From JAAZZIT01 sp964480525 (lineage in GTDB: Bacteria; Bacillota; Clostridia; Oscillospirales; Ruminococcaceae), in assembly GCA_964480525.1 (NCBI GenBank), contig CAYZOV010000001.1, forward strand, positions 1-64,000: a DNA stretch of 64,000 nucleotides, given 5' to 3'. The position numbers and the translations under genes were made by a program. A model generated the notes under the pieces. It searched no databases. It was not told where the DNA came from and saw nothing but the letters and a program-made list of their open reading frames with translations. This document shows, piece after piece, positions 1 through 8,104 of the stretch (position 1 is the stretch's first letter; every line of letters begins with the position of its first letter).

Positions 1-7
1 CTGCCAT
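1..7 (-). CDS. Start of a gene running off the left edge
   Basis: Read on the minus strand, bases 7-5 are ATG followed by GC. A strong Shine-Dalgarno AAGGTGG (plus positions 13-19 are its complement) ends five bases upstream. This is the start of a gene transcribed leftwards, divergent from the ATPase gene at 289. Only two codons are visible, so no product can be named. Confidence 0.5.
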
Positions 8-213
8 TTTTACCACCTTTTTTCTTTTTTATTCTATTATACCATGGCTAAATGTTTTCTGTCCAATTTATTATAACCGATCCAGATTGAGGTTTTCAAA
101 TCAATGAAAAGTTTAATTTAAACAAAAATCACCACTTTTAATGACATTTTACATAAGTTATGACAGTTATAAAAAAATTGTATAGTTTAATTTGACGGAA
201 TTTATTTTTGTGG

Positions 214-242
214 TTGCATTTTTTGACTTGTTGTGCTATAAT
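214..242 (+). promoter_or_regulatory. Promoter of the ATPase/kor genes
   Basis: TTGCAT, a 17-base spacer, then TATAAT preceded by TGC (an extended -10). It lies about 47 bases before the ATG at 289, so the leader would be about 40 nt. The fit to a SigA promoter is good apart from the last two bases of the -35. Confidence 0.6.
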
Positions 243-288
243 TAAGGTTAAACAGTTTAAATTCTACAAATTTTATCTGAGGTACAAT

Positions 289-957
289 ATGAAAAAAGTT
301 ACAATAATTACAGGTCATTACGGAAGCGGAAAAACAAATATTTGTGCAAACCTTGCACTTGATTTGGCTAAATCAGGCGAAAAGGTGACTGTCGTAGACC
401 TCGATATTGTAAACCCGTATTTCAGAACAGCCGACTTTGGGGATTTGTTTGAGAAGAATAACATCACTCTCATTTCGTCGATTTACGCAAATTCAAATTT
501 GGATATTCCCGCAATTTCATTTGACGTTGAAAGACTTTGCCGTGAGGACGGCTATGTTATTATTGACGTGGGTGGCGATGACGCAGGTGCTACGGCTTTG
601 GGCAGATACAAAGAGGTTTTTGAGGAACTCAAAGAGCAAGGTCAAATTGATATGCTTTATGTGATAAACTGCTGTCGATACCTGACAAAAACCCCCGAAG
701 AAGCACTTGAACTGATGGCTGAAATTGAATTTACCGCAAGATTTAAACACACGGGCATTATTAACAACTCAAATTTAGGAAACGAAACAACAGTGGAAAT
801 TGCACTTTCGTCGCTGGATTTTCAAAACGAGGTTTCTAAAGTTTCAAATCTTCCTGTTTTGTTTACTTCAATTTGCAAAGGGTGTGAAATTCCGCAGATT
901 GAGGGGGTTAATTTCAAGCCGATTGACGTGTATGTTTTGCCTATATGGGAGCAATAA
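289..957 (+). CDS. ParA/CobQ-like P-loop ATPase next to the kor genes
   Basis: A 222-residue P-loop NTPase. The Walker A motif GHYGSGKT is at residues 9-16, close to the N-terminus, and a DxD-like switch (VVDLDIVNPY) follows near residues 40-50, as in the MinD/ParA/CobQ-CobB nucleotide-binding superfamily. The start at 289 is chosen because a TGAGG Shine-Dalgarno sits six bases upstream and the P-loop then falls at the usual place; an in-frame start at 208 would add a low-complexity leader. It is followed after about 80 bases by korD, so it may be co-expressed with the ferredoxin oxidoreductase and help its assembly or Fe-S supply, but that role is only inferred from position. No substrate is evident. 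Confidence 0.75.
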   Translation: MKKVTIITGHYGSGKTNICANLALDLAKSGEKVTVVDLDIVNPYFRTADFGDLFEKNNITLISSIYANSNLDIPAISFDVERLCREDGYVIIDVGGDDAGATALGRYKEVFEELKEQGQIDMLYVINCCRYLTKTPEEALELMAEIEFTARFKHTGIINNSNLGNETTVEIALSSLDFQNEVSKVSNLPVLFTSICKGCEIPQIEGVNFKPIDVYVLPIWEQ

Positions 958-978
958 ATTAGCCGAAAGGTGTTATTA

Positions 979-1006
979 TTAACAGTTTTACGGCATTTAA
1001 TATATT
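979..1006 (+). promoter_or_regulatory. Possible internal promoter for korDABC
   Basis: TTAACA, 16 bases, TATATT, about 30 bases before the korD start. The match is moderate. It would allow korDABC to be expressed apart from the upstream ATPase. Confidence 0.35.
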
Positions 1007-1036
1007 GGAAATGGCTTTTGGAAAGGAGAATTACAA

Positions 1037-1243
1037 ATGGCAAAGATTACTGTAAACTTTGAAAGATGTAAGGGCTGTGGACTTTGCACAACAGCTTGTC
1101 CTAAGAAGATTGTTGCAATTCAAAAGGAAAGACGTAATCCTAAGGGTTATTTCACAGCGGAATGTATCGACGACAGCGCCTGCGTTGGTTGTGCTATGTG
1201 CGCTATGATGTGTCCTGATTGTGCAATTAAGGTAGAAAAGTAA
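1037..1243 (+). CDS. korD: 2-oxoacid:ferredoxin oxidoreductase, delta (ferredoxin) subunit
   Basis: A 68-residue protein with two [4Fe-4S] motifs: CxxCxxCxxxCP starting at Cys11 (CKGCGLCTTACP) and a second at CVGCAMCAMMCP. This is the bacterial-type ferredoxin subunit of four-subunit 2-oxoacid oxidoreductases, which passes electrons from the thiamine-linked catalytic core to free ferredoxin. The start is supported by GGAAAGGAG just upstream. It precedes the alpha, beta and gamma genes in the common order D-A-B-C. Cytoplasmic and oxygen-sensitive by family knowledge. Confidence 0.9.
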   Translation: MAKITVNFERCKGCGLCTTACPKKIVAIQKERRNPKGYFTAECIDDSACVGCAMCAMMCPDCAIKVEK

Positions 1244-1282
1244 ATTACAAAATGACATTTTGAGATTTAAGGAGTTGATTAA

Positions 1283-2338
1283 ATGGAAAGAAGTCTTATG
1301 AAAGGTAACGAAGCATTGGCTGAAGCTGCAATGAGAGCCGGCTGTAAATGCTTTTTCGGTTATCCGATTACACCACAGACTGAAATTTCAGCATATCTTG
1401 CAAAGAAAATGGCAGCAAACGGTGGCTTGTTTTTACAGGCTGAAAGTGAGGTTGCCGCAATCAATATGGTACTCGGTGCGTCATCAACAGGCGTTCGAGT
1501 TATGACATCATCGTCATCACCTGGAATTTCCCTCAAGAGCGAGGGTATCTCGTACATCGCAGGTTCAGACCTTCCTTGCGTTATCATTAACGTTCAGAGA
1601 GGCGGTCCCGGTCTTGGCGGTATCCAGCCATCACAGGCTGACTATTGGCAGGCTACAAAGGGCTTGGGTCACGGCGACTTCCACGTTCTTATTTACGCAC
1701 CTGCTTCTGTTCAGGAAATGGTTGACGTTGTTGTTAAGGCATTTGACAAGGCTGACGAATACAGAATGCCTGCTATGATTTTGGCAGACGGACTTCTCGG
1801 TCAGATGATGGAGCCTGTTACATTCCCTGAAATCAAGGACAACAGCTCGGAAAAGGAATGGGCTGCAAACGGACACAAAAACAAGAGAGAACACAATATT
1901 ATTAACTCGTTGTTCCTCCAGCCTGACGTTTTGGAAAAGTCTGTTAAGGACAGATTTGCAAAATACGACATCATCAAGGAAAAGGAAGCTGACGCAGAAG
2001 TTTACAACTGTGAGGACGCAGAGGTTGTTGTATGTGCATTCGGTGCTACTGCCAGAGTTGCAAAGAGTGCTGTAAATCAGGCTAGAGAAAAAGGTATCAA
2101 GGCAGGTCTTTTCAGACCAAAGACACTTTGGCCATTCCCTGACAAGCTCCTTAACGAAGCAACAAAGAACGCTAAAACTCTTCTCTCTGTTGAAATGTCA
2201 ATGGGACAGATGGTTGACGACATCAAGCTTGCTATCAACTGTTCAAAGCCTGTTGAATTCTTCGGCAGAACAGGTGGAGTTATTCCAAAGCCAACAGAAA
2301 TTCTTGCAGAAATCGAAAGACTCGGAGGTGTTAAGTAA
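1283..2338 (+). CDS. korA: 2-oxoacid:ferredoxin oxidoreductase, alpha subunit
   Basis: A 351-residue alpha subunit (KorA/VorB type). The N-terminal pyrimidine-binding domain begins with NEALAEAAMRAGCKCFFGYP, followed by ITPQTEI typical of this family, and a C-terminal domain II ends the protein. With the beta subunit it decarboxylates a 2-oxoacid and CoA to an acyl-CoA plus CO2, reducing ferredoxin. The length fits the separate-subunit form rather than the fused pyruvate enzyme. Whether 2-oxoglutarate or a branched-chain 2-oxoacid (VorB-like) is the substrate cannot be decided from sequence. AAGGAG precedes the ATG. The stop codon shares a base with the next start (TAATG), showing translational coupling to korB. 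Confidence 0.88.
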   Translation: MERSLMKGNEALAEAAMRAGCKCFFGYPITPQTEISAYLAKKMAANGGLFLQAESEVAAINMVLGASSTGVRVMTSSSSPGISLKSEGISYIAGSDLPCVIINVQRGGPGLGGIQPSQADYWQATKGLGHGDFHVLIYAPASVQEMVDVVVKAFDKADEYRMPAMILADGLLGQMMEPVTFPEIKDNSSEKEWAANGHKNKREHNIINSLFLQPDVLEKSVKDRFAKYDIIKEKEADAEVYNCEDAEVVVCAFGATARVAKSAVNQAREKGIKAGLFRPKTLWPFPDKLLNEATKNAKTLLSVEMSMGQMVDDIKLAINCSKPVEFFGRTGGVIPKPTEILAEIERLGGVK

Positions 2339-3090
2339 TGGCAGTTGTATTTGATAGACCACACGCACTTTGCGATATTCCACTTCACTACTGTCCCGGC
2401 TGTACACACGGCATTATCCACAGACTTGTGGCTGAAGTTATTGACGAAATGGGTATTGAGGGCGACACAATCGGTGTTTGTCCGGTAGGCTGTTCAGTAA
2501 TGGCTTACGATTATTTTGGCTGTGATATGATTGAAGCTCCTCACGGCAGAGCTCCTGCTGTTGCAACAGGTGTTAAGAGAGCAAAACCTGACAGCTTCGT
2601 ATTTACATATCAGGGTGACGGCGACCTTGCGGCAATCGGTACAGCAGAAACAGTTCACGCTGCTACAAGAGGCGAAAACATTGTTGTTATTTTCGTAAAC
2701 AACACAACCTACGGTATGACAGGTGGACAGATGGCTCCGACAACACTTCCTGGTCAGATTACACAGACAACCCCTTACGGACGTGACCCTAAGGTTCAGG
2801 GCTACCCTGTAAGAGTTTGCGAAATGCTTTCAACCCTCACAGGTACAGCTTTGGCACAGCGTGTTGCCGTTGACAGCGTACCTCACATCAGAGAGGCTAA
2901 AAAGGCTATTAAAAAGGCATTTGAAAACCAGAGAGATAAAAAGGGTTTTTCTATCGTAGAGGTTCTTTCAACTTGTCCTACAAACTGGGGACTTACTCCT
3001 GTTGAGGCTCTCGAAAGACTCAGAAACGATATGATTCCATACTACCCATTGGGTGTTTACAAGGATATTGACGCAAAGGAGGCTGAATAA
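2338..3090 (+). CDS. korB: 2-oxoacid:ferredoxin oxidoreductase, beta (TPP) subunit
   Basis: A 250-residue thiamine diphosphate subunit. The TPP/Mg motif is visible as GDGDLAAIG followed about 30 residues later by NNTTYGMTGGQ, and HYCPGCTHG near the N-terminus is the conserved cysteine-containing Fe-S/TPP-side signature. It forms the active core with the alpha subunit. The ATG overlaps the korA stop by one base. The length is normal for KorB/VorA-type subunits. Confidence 0.9.
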   Translation: MAVVFDRPHALCDIPLHYCPGCTHGIIHRLVAEVIDEMGIEGDTIGVCPVGCSVMAYDYFGCDMIEAPHGRAPAVATGVKRAKPDSFVFTYQGDGDLAAIGTAETVHAATRGENIVVIFVNNTTYGMTGGQMAPTTLPGQITQTTPYGRDPKVQGYPVRVCEMLSTLTGTALAQRVAVDSVPHIREAKKAIKKAFENQRDKKGFSIVEVLSTCPTNWGLTPVEALERLRNDMIPYYPLGVYKDIDAKEAE

Positions 3091-3091
3091 T

Positions 3092-3622
3092 ATGACATAT
3101 GAAATTATTCTCGCAGGCTTTGGCGGACAGGGTATCCTTTTCGCAGGTAAAGTTTTGGCTTACGCAGGTCTTATGGACGGCAAAGAGGTTTCTTGGCTCC
3201 CGTCATACGGCCCTGAAATGAGAGGTGGTACAGCAAACTGTTCAGTATGCGTTTCCGAAGAACCAATCGGCTCACCGCTTATTCTTGAACCGTCAATTCT
3301 TTTGGCAATGAACACACCGTCATTTGAAAAGTTCATCAACGCTGTTCCTGCAGGCGGAAAAGCTTTCGTTGACTCGTCAATGGTTGATGTTAAAACAGAC
3401 AGAACAGACATTGATGTTTACTATGTTCCTGCAACACAGCTTGCGTCCGACAACGGAATGAACGGCATGGGTAACATCATCTTGCTTGGTAAAATCCTTA
3501 AAGAAACAGGAATGTTCGACCTCGACCAGATTAAGGCAGGTCTTGAAAAGACAATTCCACCTAAGAAAGCTCATCTTCTTGACGCTAACCTTAACGCTAT
3601 CAAGCTTGGTATGGAGCAGTAA
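3092..3622 (+). CDS. korC: 2-oxoacid:ferredoxin oxidoreductase, gamma subunit
   Basis: A 176-residue gamma subunit. It starts MTYEIILAGFGGQGI, the GFGGQG motif that marks this family, and later has SYGPEMRGGTANC. The start at 3092 is favoured over an upstream in-frame codon because AAAGGAGG lies nine bases before it and the family motif is then at the usual distance. It completes the D-A-B-C set. A hairpin terminator follows 13 bases after the stop, ending the operon. Confidence 0.9.
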   Translation: MTYEIILAGFGGQGILFAGKVLAYAGLMDGKEVSWLPSYGPEMRGGTANCSVCVSEEPIGSPLILEPSILLAMNTPSFEKFINAVPAGGKAFVDSSMVDVKTDRTDIDVYYVPATQLASDNGMNGMGNIILLGKILKETGMFDLDQIKAGLEKTIPPKKAHLLDANLNAIKLGMEQ

Positions 3623-3634
3623 TATAAAATATCC

Positions 3635-3664
3635 AAAGGGGACACGCTTTGTGTTCCCTTTTTT
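3635..3664 (+). terminator. Terminator of the kor operon
   Basis: Stem AAAGGGGACAC / GTGTTCCCTTT (one G-T pair), loop GCTTT, then a T-run. It lies just after korC. Confidence 0.85.
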
Positions 3665-3689
3665 GTTGAAAAAATTTAAAGTTTTCCCC

Positions 3690-3718
3690 TTGACAAGTGG
3701 GAAAAATGGTGCTAAAAT
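3690..3718 (+). promoter_or_regulatory. Promoter of the ileS T-box transcript
   Basis: Consensus TTGACA, exactly 17 bases, TAAAAT preceded by TGC. Predicted transcription start is about 3725, which leaves a leader of nearly 300 nt before ileS. Confidence 0.85.
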
Positions 3719-3724
3719 ATACTT

Positions 3725-3978
3725 GTATAGTTTAAAAGACGATGAAGAAGACAGTAGCCCATTGGCAAAAGGCAAAGTGAGTTGCAGACAGTGAGAATGC
3801 AATGCGAGTAGCTTATGGCGTGAAAATCACTTTCCGAGTTGCAGAATTGAAGTTTTTTAAAAAAGTAAATTCTGTCGGTATTCCTCCGTTAAAGGGAACG
3901 CATATGACGGTATGCTGTAATAGGTGGTATAGCAAAAGTTCGCTTTTGTCCTGTTTACACGGGGCAAAGGCGTTTTTT
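3725..3978 (+). promoter_or_regulatory. T-box leader of ileS (tRNA-Ile sensor)
   Basis: The leader has T-box parts in order. Stem I begins near 3738 with the AGTA-type element, and an ATC triplet at 3826-3828 in a purine-rich loop fits an isoleucine specifier. The T-box sequence AGGTGGTATAGC is at 3922-3933; its TGGT can pair with the ACCA end of uncharged tRNA-Ile (discriminator A). A terminator of 11 pairs (3943-3953 with 3960-3970, loop TTTACA) is followed by six Ts at 3973-3978. A competing antiterminator hairpin can form at about 3932-3951. Uncharged tRNA-Ile would favour read-through into ileS. The T-box motif departs from the common GGGTGGTACCGCG. Confidence 0.85.
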
Positions 3979-4021
3979 AATATAGTTAAGAATTTGAAAT
4001 TCATATAGGAGGTTTTTTCTT

Positions 4022-7000
4022 ATGTACAAAAAGGTTTCTACCGACCTGAATTTTGTCGAACGTGAAAAGAACGTGGAAAAATTCTGGAAAGAAAACAAAA
4101 TCTTTGAAAAAAGTATCGAAACAAAGTCAAAAGCTGAACCTTACGTTTTCTACGATGGCCCTCCAACGGCTAACGGAAAACCACATATCGGTCACGTTTT
4201 GACAAGAGTTATCAAGGATATGATTCCTAGATACAGAACGATGAAGGGATATATGGTTCCTCGTAAAGCAGGCTGGGACACACACGGTTTGCCTGTTGAA
4301 ATCGAGGTTGAAAAGCTTTTAGGTCTTGATGGTAAAGACCAGATTGAGGCTTACGGTCTTGAACCGTTTATCGACAAATGTAAAGAAAGCGTTTGGAAGT
4401 ACAAGGGTATGTGGGAGGATTTTTCCGGTACTGTTGGCTTCTGGGCTGATATGGATAACCCTTATGTAACATACCACGATGATTATATCGAGTCTGAATG
4501 GTGGGCTTTGAAAACAATTTGGGACAAGGGACTCCTTTACAAGGGCTTTAAAATCGTTCCTTACTGCCCAAGATGTGGAACACCACTTTCAAGTGCCGAA
4601 GTTGCACAGGGATACAAGGACGTAAAGGAACGTTCGGCTATCGCAAAGTTCAAGCTTGTTGACGAGGACGCTTACATTCTTGCGTGGACAACTACGCCGT
4701 GGACATTGCCGTCAAACGTTGCACTTTGTGTTCACCCTGACTACGAATACGCTAAAATCAAGGTTGCCGACGGCACGGTTTACTATATGGCTGAAGCTCT
4801 TATTTCTTCAGTTATCGAGGGCGAATACGAAGTTTTGGAAAAGATGACAGGTAAAGACCTTGAATACAAGGAATATGTTCCGCTTTTCGATTTCGTTTCG
4901 CCAAAGAACAAGTGCTATTATGTTGTTTGTGACGAATATGTTACACTCACAGACGGTACAGGCGTTGTTCATATTGCACCTGCATTCGGTGAGGACGACT
5001 CAAAGGTCGGCACAAAGTACAATCTTCCATTTGTTCAGCTTGTTGACTCAAAGGGCGAAATGACAGCCGAAACAAAGTGGGCAGGAGTTTTCTGTAAAAA
5101 GGCTGACCCTATGGTTTTGGAAGATTTGGACAAGAGAGGACTTCTTTTCTCTGCTCCTAAATTTGAACATAGCTATCCACATTGCTGGAGATGTGACACA
5201 CCACTTATTTACTATGCAAGAGAATCGTGGTATATCAGAGAAACTGCTGTTCGTGACGACCTTATCAGAAATAACAACACAGTAAACTGGATTCCGGAAT
5301 CTATCGGTAAGGGCAGATTTGGAAACTGGCTTGAAAATATTCAGGACTGGGCAATTTCAAGAAACAGATACTGGGGAACACCACTTAACATTTGGGAATG
5401 TGAATGCGGTCACCAGCATTGTGTAGGCAGTCGTGAAGAACTTGCTAAGCTTAGCGGCAACCCTGACGACGCAAAGGTTGAGCTTCACCGTCCATACATT
5501 GACGCAGTAACATTCAAATGCGAAAAGTGTGGCAAAGATATGCACCGTGTTCCTGAAGTTTTGGACTGTTGGTTCGACTCGGGTGCAATGCCGTTTGCAC
5601 AGCACCACTACCCATTTGAAAACAAGGAACTTTTTGAATCACAGTTCCCTGCACAGTTTATTTCAGAGGCTGTTGACCAGACAAGAGGTTGGTTCCACTC
5701 GCTGATGGCTGTTTCAACCCTTATCTTCAACAAGGCTCCATACGAAAATGTTATCGTTTTGGGTCACGTTCAGGACGAAAACGGACAGAAAATGTCCAAA
5801 TCAAAGGGTAACGCAGTTGACCCATTTGACGCACTTTCAACATACGGTGCTGACGCTATCAGATGGTATTTCTACACAAACTCTGCTCCGTGGTTGCCTA
5901 ACAAATTCCACGGCAAAGCTGTTGTAGAGGGACAGAGAAAGTTTATGGGAACACTCTGGAACACATACGCATTCTACGTTCTTTATGCAAATATCGACAA
6001 TTTCGACCCGACAAAGTACACACTTGACTATGACAAGCTTTCCGTAATGGACAAGTGGCTTATGTCAAAACTTAACTCGATGGTTAAGGACGTTGACGAC
6101 AATTTGGCAAATTACAGAATCCCTGAAGCAGCAAGAGCATTGCAGGAATTTGTTGACGAAATGTCAAACTGGTACGTTCGTCGTGGCAGAGAAAGATACT
6201 GGGGTACAGAGCTTACTCAGGACAAGATTAACGCTTATATGACCCTTTACACTGCTCTCGTAACCGTTTCAAAGGCAGCTGCTCCGATGATTCCGTTTAT
6301 GACCGAAGAAATTTACCAGAACCTCGTTCGTTCAATCGACAAGGACGCTCCTGAAAGTATCCACCTTTGCGACTTCCCTGTTGTTAAGGAAGAATGGATT
6401 AACAAGGATTTGGAAAACGATATGGAAGAGGTTCTCAAGATTGTTGTTCTCGGTCGTGCAGCAAGAAACGGCTCGAATATGAAAAACAGACAGCCACTTT
6501 CTGTAATGTACGTTGACGCAGACAAAAAGCTTGACGAATTCTATGTTGAAATTATCGCTGACGAGCTTAACATTAAAAAGGTTGACTTTGACACAGACGT
6601 TTCAACGCTTGTTGACTACAAGTCCAAGCCACAGCTTAAAACATTAGGTCCGAAGTACGGCAAACAGCTTGGTGAAATCAGAAACGCTCTTGGTGAGCTT
6701 GACGGTGCAAGGGCTAAGGCTGAACTTGACGCAAACGGCAAAATTACACTTTCAATTTCAATCGGCGAAATTGAGCTTTCGGCTGAAGATTTGCTTATCG
6801 AATCACAGCAGAAGGAAGGTTTCTTCACCGTGAGTGAAAACGGCGTGACTGTTTCACTTGATACAAGCCTGACGGAAAAACTTATCGAAGAAGGTCTTGT
6901 AAGAGAGGTTATCAGCAAAATCCAGACCATGCGTAAAGACAGCGGTTTTGACGTTATGGACCACATTACGGTTTTCGTAAACGGCAACGAAAAGTTGGAA

Positions 7001-7138
7001 AAGATTGTTGAAGCTAACAAGAGCGAAATTTCGGGCGACGTTTTGGCAAACGAAATCAAACTCGGTGAAGCTTGCGACAATTCAAAGGATTGGGACATTA
7101 ACGGCGAAAAGGTTACACTTGGCGTTAAGGTTTGCTAA
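4022..7138 (+). CDS. ileS: Isoleucyl-tRNA synthetase (long, type 2-like)
   Basis: A 1038-residue class I synthetase that charges tRNA-Ile. The HIGH motif is at residues 55-58 (after GPPTANGKP) and KMSKS at 590-594, with a CP1 editing domain between them and the anticodon-binding domain in the C-terminal third. The length and N-terminal block NFVEREKNVEKFWKEN resemble the longer, eukaryote-like IleRS2 class rather than the roughly 920-residue IleRS1 with a C-terminal zinc finger. In known examples the IleRS2 class is associated with low mupirocin sensitivity. GGAGG precedes the ATG. Expression should be set by the T-box upstream, and a terminator follows directly. Confidence 0.95.
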   Translation: MYKKVSTDLNFVEREKNVEKFWKENKIFEKSIETKSKAEPYVFYDGPPTANGKPHIGHVLTRVIKDMIPRYRTMKGYMVPRKAGWDTHGLPVEIEVEKLLGLDGKDQIEAYGLEPFIDKCKESVWKYKGMWEDFSGTVGFWADMDNPYVTYHDDYIESEWWALKTIWDKGLLYKGFKIVPYCPRCGTPLSSAEVAQGYKDVKERSAIAKFKLVDEDAYILAWTTTPWTLPSNVALCVHPDYEYAKIKVADGTVYYMAEALISSVIEGEYEVLEKMTGKDLEYKEYVPLFDFVSPKNKCYYVVCDEYVTLTDGTGVVHIAPAFGEDDSKVGTKYNLPFVQLVDSKGEMTAETKWAGVFCKKADPMVLEDLDKRGLLFSAPKFEHSYPHCWRCDTPLIYYARESWYIRETAVRDDLIRNNNTVNWIPESIGKGRFGNWLENIQDWAISRNRYWGTPLNIWECECGHQHCVGSREELAKLSGNPDDAKVELHRPYIDAVTFKCEKCGKDMHRVPEVLDCWFDSGAMPFAQHHYPFENKELFESQFPAQFISEAVDQTRGWFHSLMAVSTLIFNKAPYENVIVLGHVQDENGQKMSKSKGNAVDPFDALSTYGADAIRWYFYTNSAPWLPNKFHGKAVVEGQRKFMGTLWNTYAFYVLYANIDNFDPTKYTLDYDKLSVMDKWLMSKLNSMVKDVDDNLANYRIPEAARALQEFVDEMSNWYVRRGRERYWGTELTQDKINAYMTLYTALVTVSKAAAPMIPFMTEEIYQNLVRSIDKDAPESIHLCDFPVVKEEWINKDLENDMEEVLKIVVLGRAARNGSNMKNRQPLSVMYVDADKKLDEFYVEIIADELNIKKVDFDTDVSTLVDYKSKPQLKTLGPKYGKQLGEIRNALGELDGARAKAELDANGKITLSISIGEIELSAEDLLIESQQKEGFFTVSENGVTVSLDTSLTEKLIEEGLVREVISKIQTMRKDSGFDVMDHITVFVNGNEKLEKIVEANKSEISGDVLANEIKLGEACDNSKDWDINGEKVTLGVKVC

Positions 7139-7151
7139 TTAAATAAAAATC

Positions 7152-7190
7152 AAGCGGTGTTTTCCCCAAAAGGAAACCACCGCTTTTTTT
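7152..7190 (+). terminator. Terminator of ileS
   Basis: AAGCGGTGTTTTCC pairs with GGAAACCACCGCTT (one mismatch), followed by seven Ts. Confidence 0.85.
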
Positions 7191-7194
7191 GCAC

Positions 7195-7233
7195 AAAAAC
7201 AGAGCGAAATTCAAAATCCGAATCTCGCTCTGT
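7195..7233 (-). terminator. Terminator of the lipoprotein/membrane-protein operon
   Basis: On the minus strand ACAGAGCGAGATTC pairs with GAATTTCGCTCTGT and is followed by TTTTT. It lies immediately after the stop at 7238, back to back with the ileS terminator. Confidence 0.75.
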
Positions 7234-7237
7234 TTGT

Positions 7238-8071
7238 TTATGAAATTCCCAAAAATTCAAAATAGTTCTTTTCCGGCAACGTTACCTGCGAAGTTTTGTA
7301 ATCCTCGTCATCTGAAAGTTTATACTTCAAAGTGGCGCTGTCAACCCACATAATCTCCGGAATTTCCCCACGCCCCTCAAAACGATAAACAACACGTCGT
7401 ATACCCTTTTGCTTTAGAGTGAAAAATTTCATCACCTTGTCCTGACCGTATGGCTCAACAATAAGCTTTAGTTCGCCTTTGTTGTTGTCCTGAACGTCGT
7501 AAAGGTAAAATCTCAACGTTCCGTCAGGTGAAATAGCATTGCTTTCGTCAACCTGTTCAAGTACGCTGTCCATGTCGTAAACCTTATAAACGTTGCTGTT
7601 TTTTGAAAGATTTTCGTCAAGTCGGGTTTCCACGCTTGTATTAAAAATCGAAAAAACATACAGCATAACAATTGCCAAAACGTACATTATAAGGTAAAAT
7701 GTTCCCAAAATAACTTTTGCCGTTTCGTTGTTGTCGGCTATAAAAAACATTGCCAACGCCACAACAAAAGGCGGAATTATCAAAATCCAGTCGCCCATGT
7801 TAAACATAACAAGCGCCAAAACTATAGGCAACAGCAAAAACGAAATTATCTTTGTGGCAATTTGTTTTCTTGTAAAAATCATAAAACTAAGGAAAATCAC
7901 GCTTGCGAGAATGTAAACAACAACAAACAATCCCTTGCTGTTGTCGTGAATTTCAAGGTCGTACAAAAACGTAGAATACGCAAGCAACAGCAAAACCGCC
8001 ACATAAAGCACATTAAACGCCGACAAAAGCCTTTTAACCCACACGTTTGAAAAAATGCCGTCAAGTTCCAC
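7238..8071 (-). CDS. Unknown membrane protein with C-terminal extracytoplasmic domain
   Basis: Not recognised. The first half has about five hydrophobic segments (for example VLYVAVLLLLAYS, GLFVVVYILASVIFLSFMIF, LLLPIVLALVMF, ILIIPPFVVALAMFF and LIMYVLAIVMLYVF). The last 130 residues are hydrophilic and beta-rich. The start is set at a GTG (8071) because TTGGAGG lies seven bases upstream; the more upstream TTG would place the Shine-Dalgarno inside the gene. It lies 33 bases downstream of the lipoprotein adaptor gene and is followed by a terminator, so the two form an operon. A joint role in an envelope process is an inference from this arrangement. No transporter ATPase is adjacent. Confidence 0.7.
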   Translation of the reverse strand: MELDGIFSNVWVKRLLSAFNVLYVAVLLLLAYSTFLYDLEIHDNSKGLFVVVYILASVIFLSFMIFTRKQIATKIISFLLLPIVLALVMFNMGDWILIIPPFVVALAMFFIADNNETAKVILGTFYLIMYVLAIVMLYVFSIFNTSVETRLDENLSKNSNVYKVYDMDSVLEQVDESNAISPDGTLRFYLYDVQDNNKGELKLIVEPYGQDKVMKFFTLKQKGIRRVVYRFEGRGEIPEIMWVDSATLKYKLSDDEDYKTSQVTLPEKNYFEFLGIS

Positions 8072-8104
8072 GAAAAAACCTCCAATCAAATGCTTTGTTA
8101 AATA

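Noticed and set aside
3486..4008. Plus-strand frames across the korC end and ileS leader
   Set aside because: They overlap korC in another frame or cross the T-box RNA and have no coding signature.
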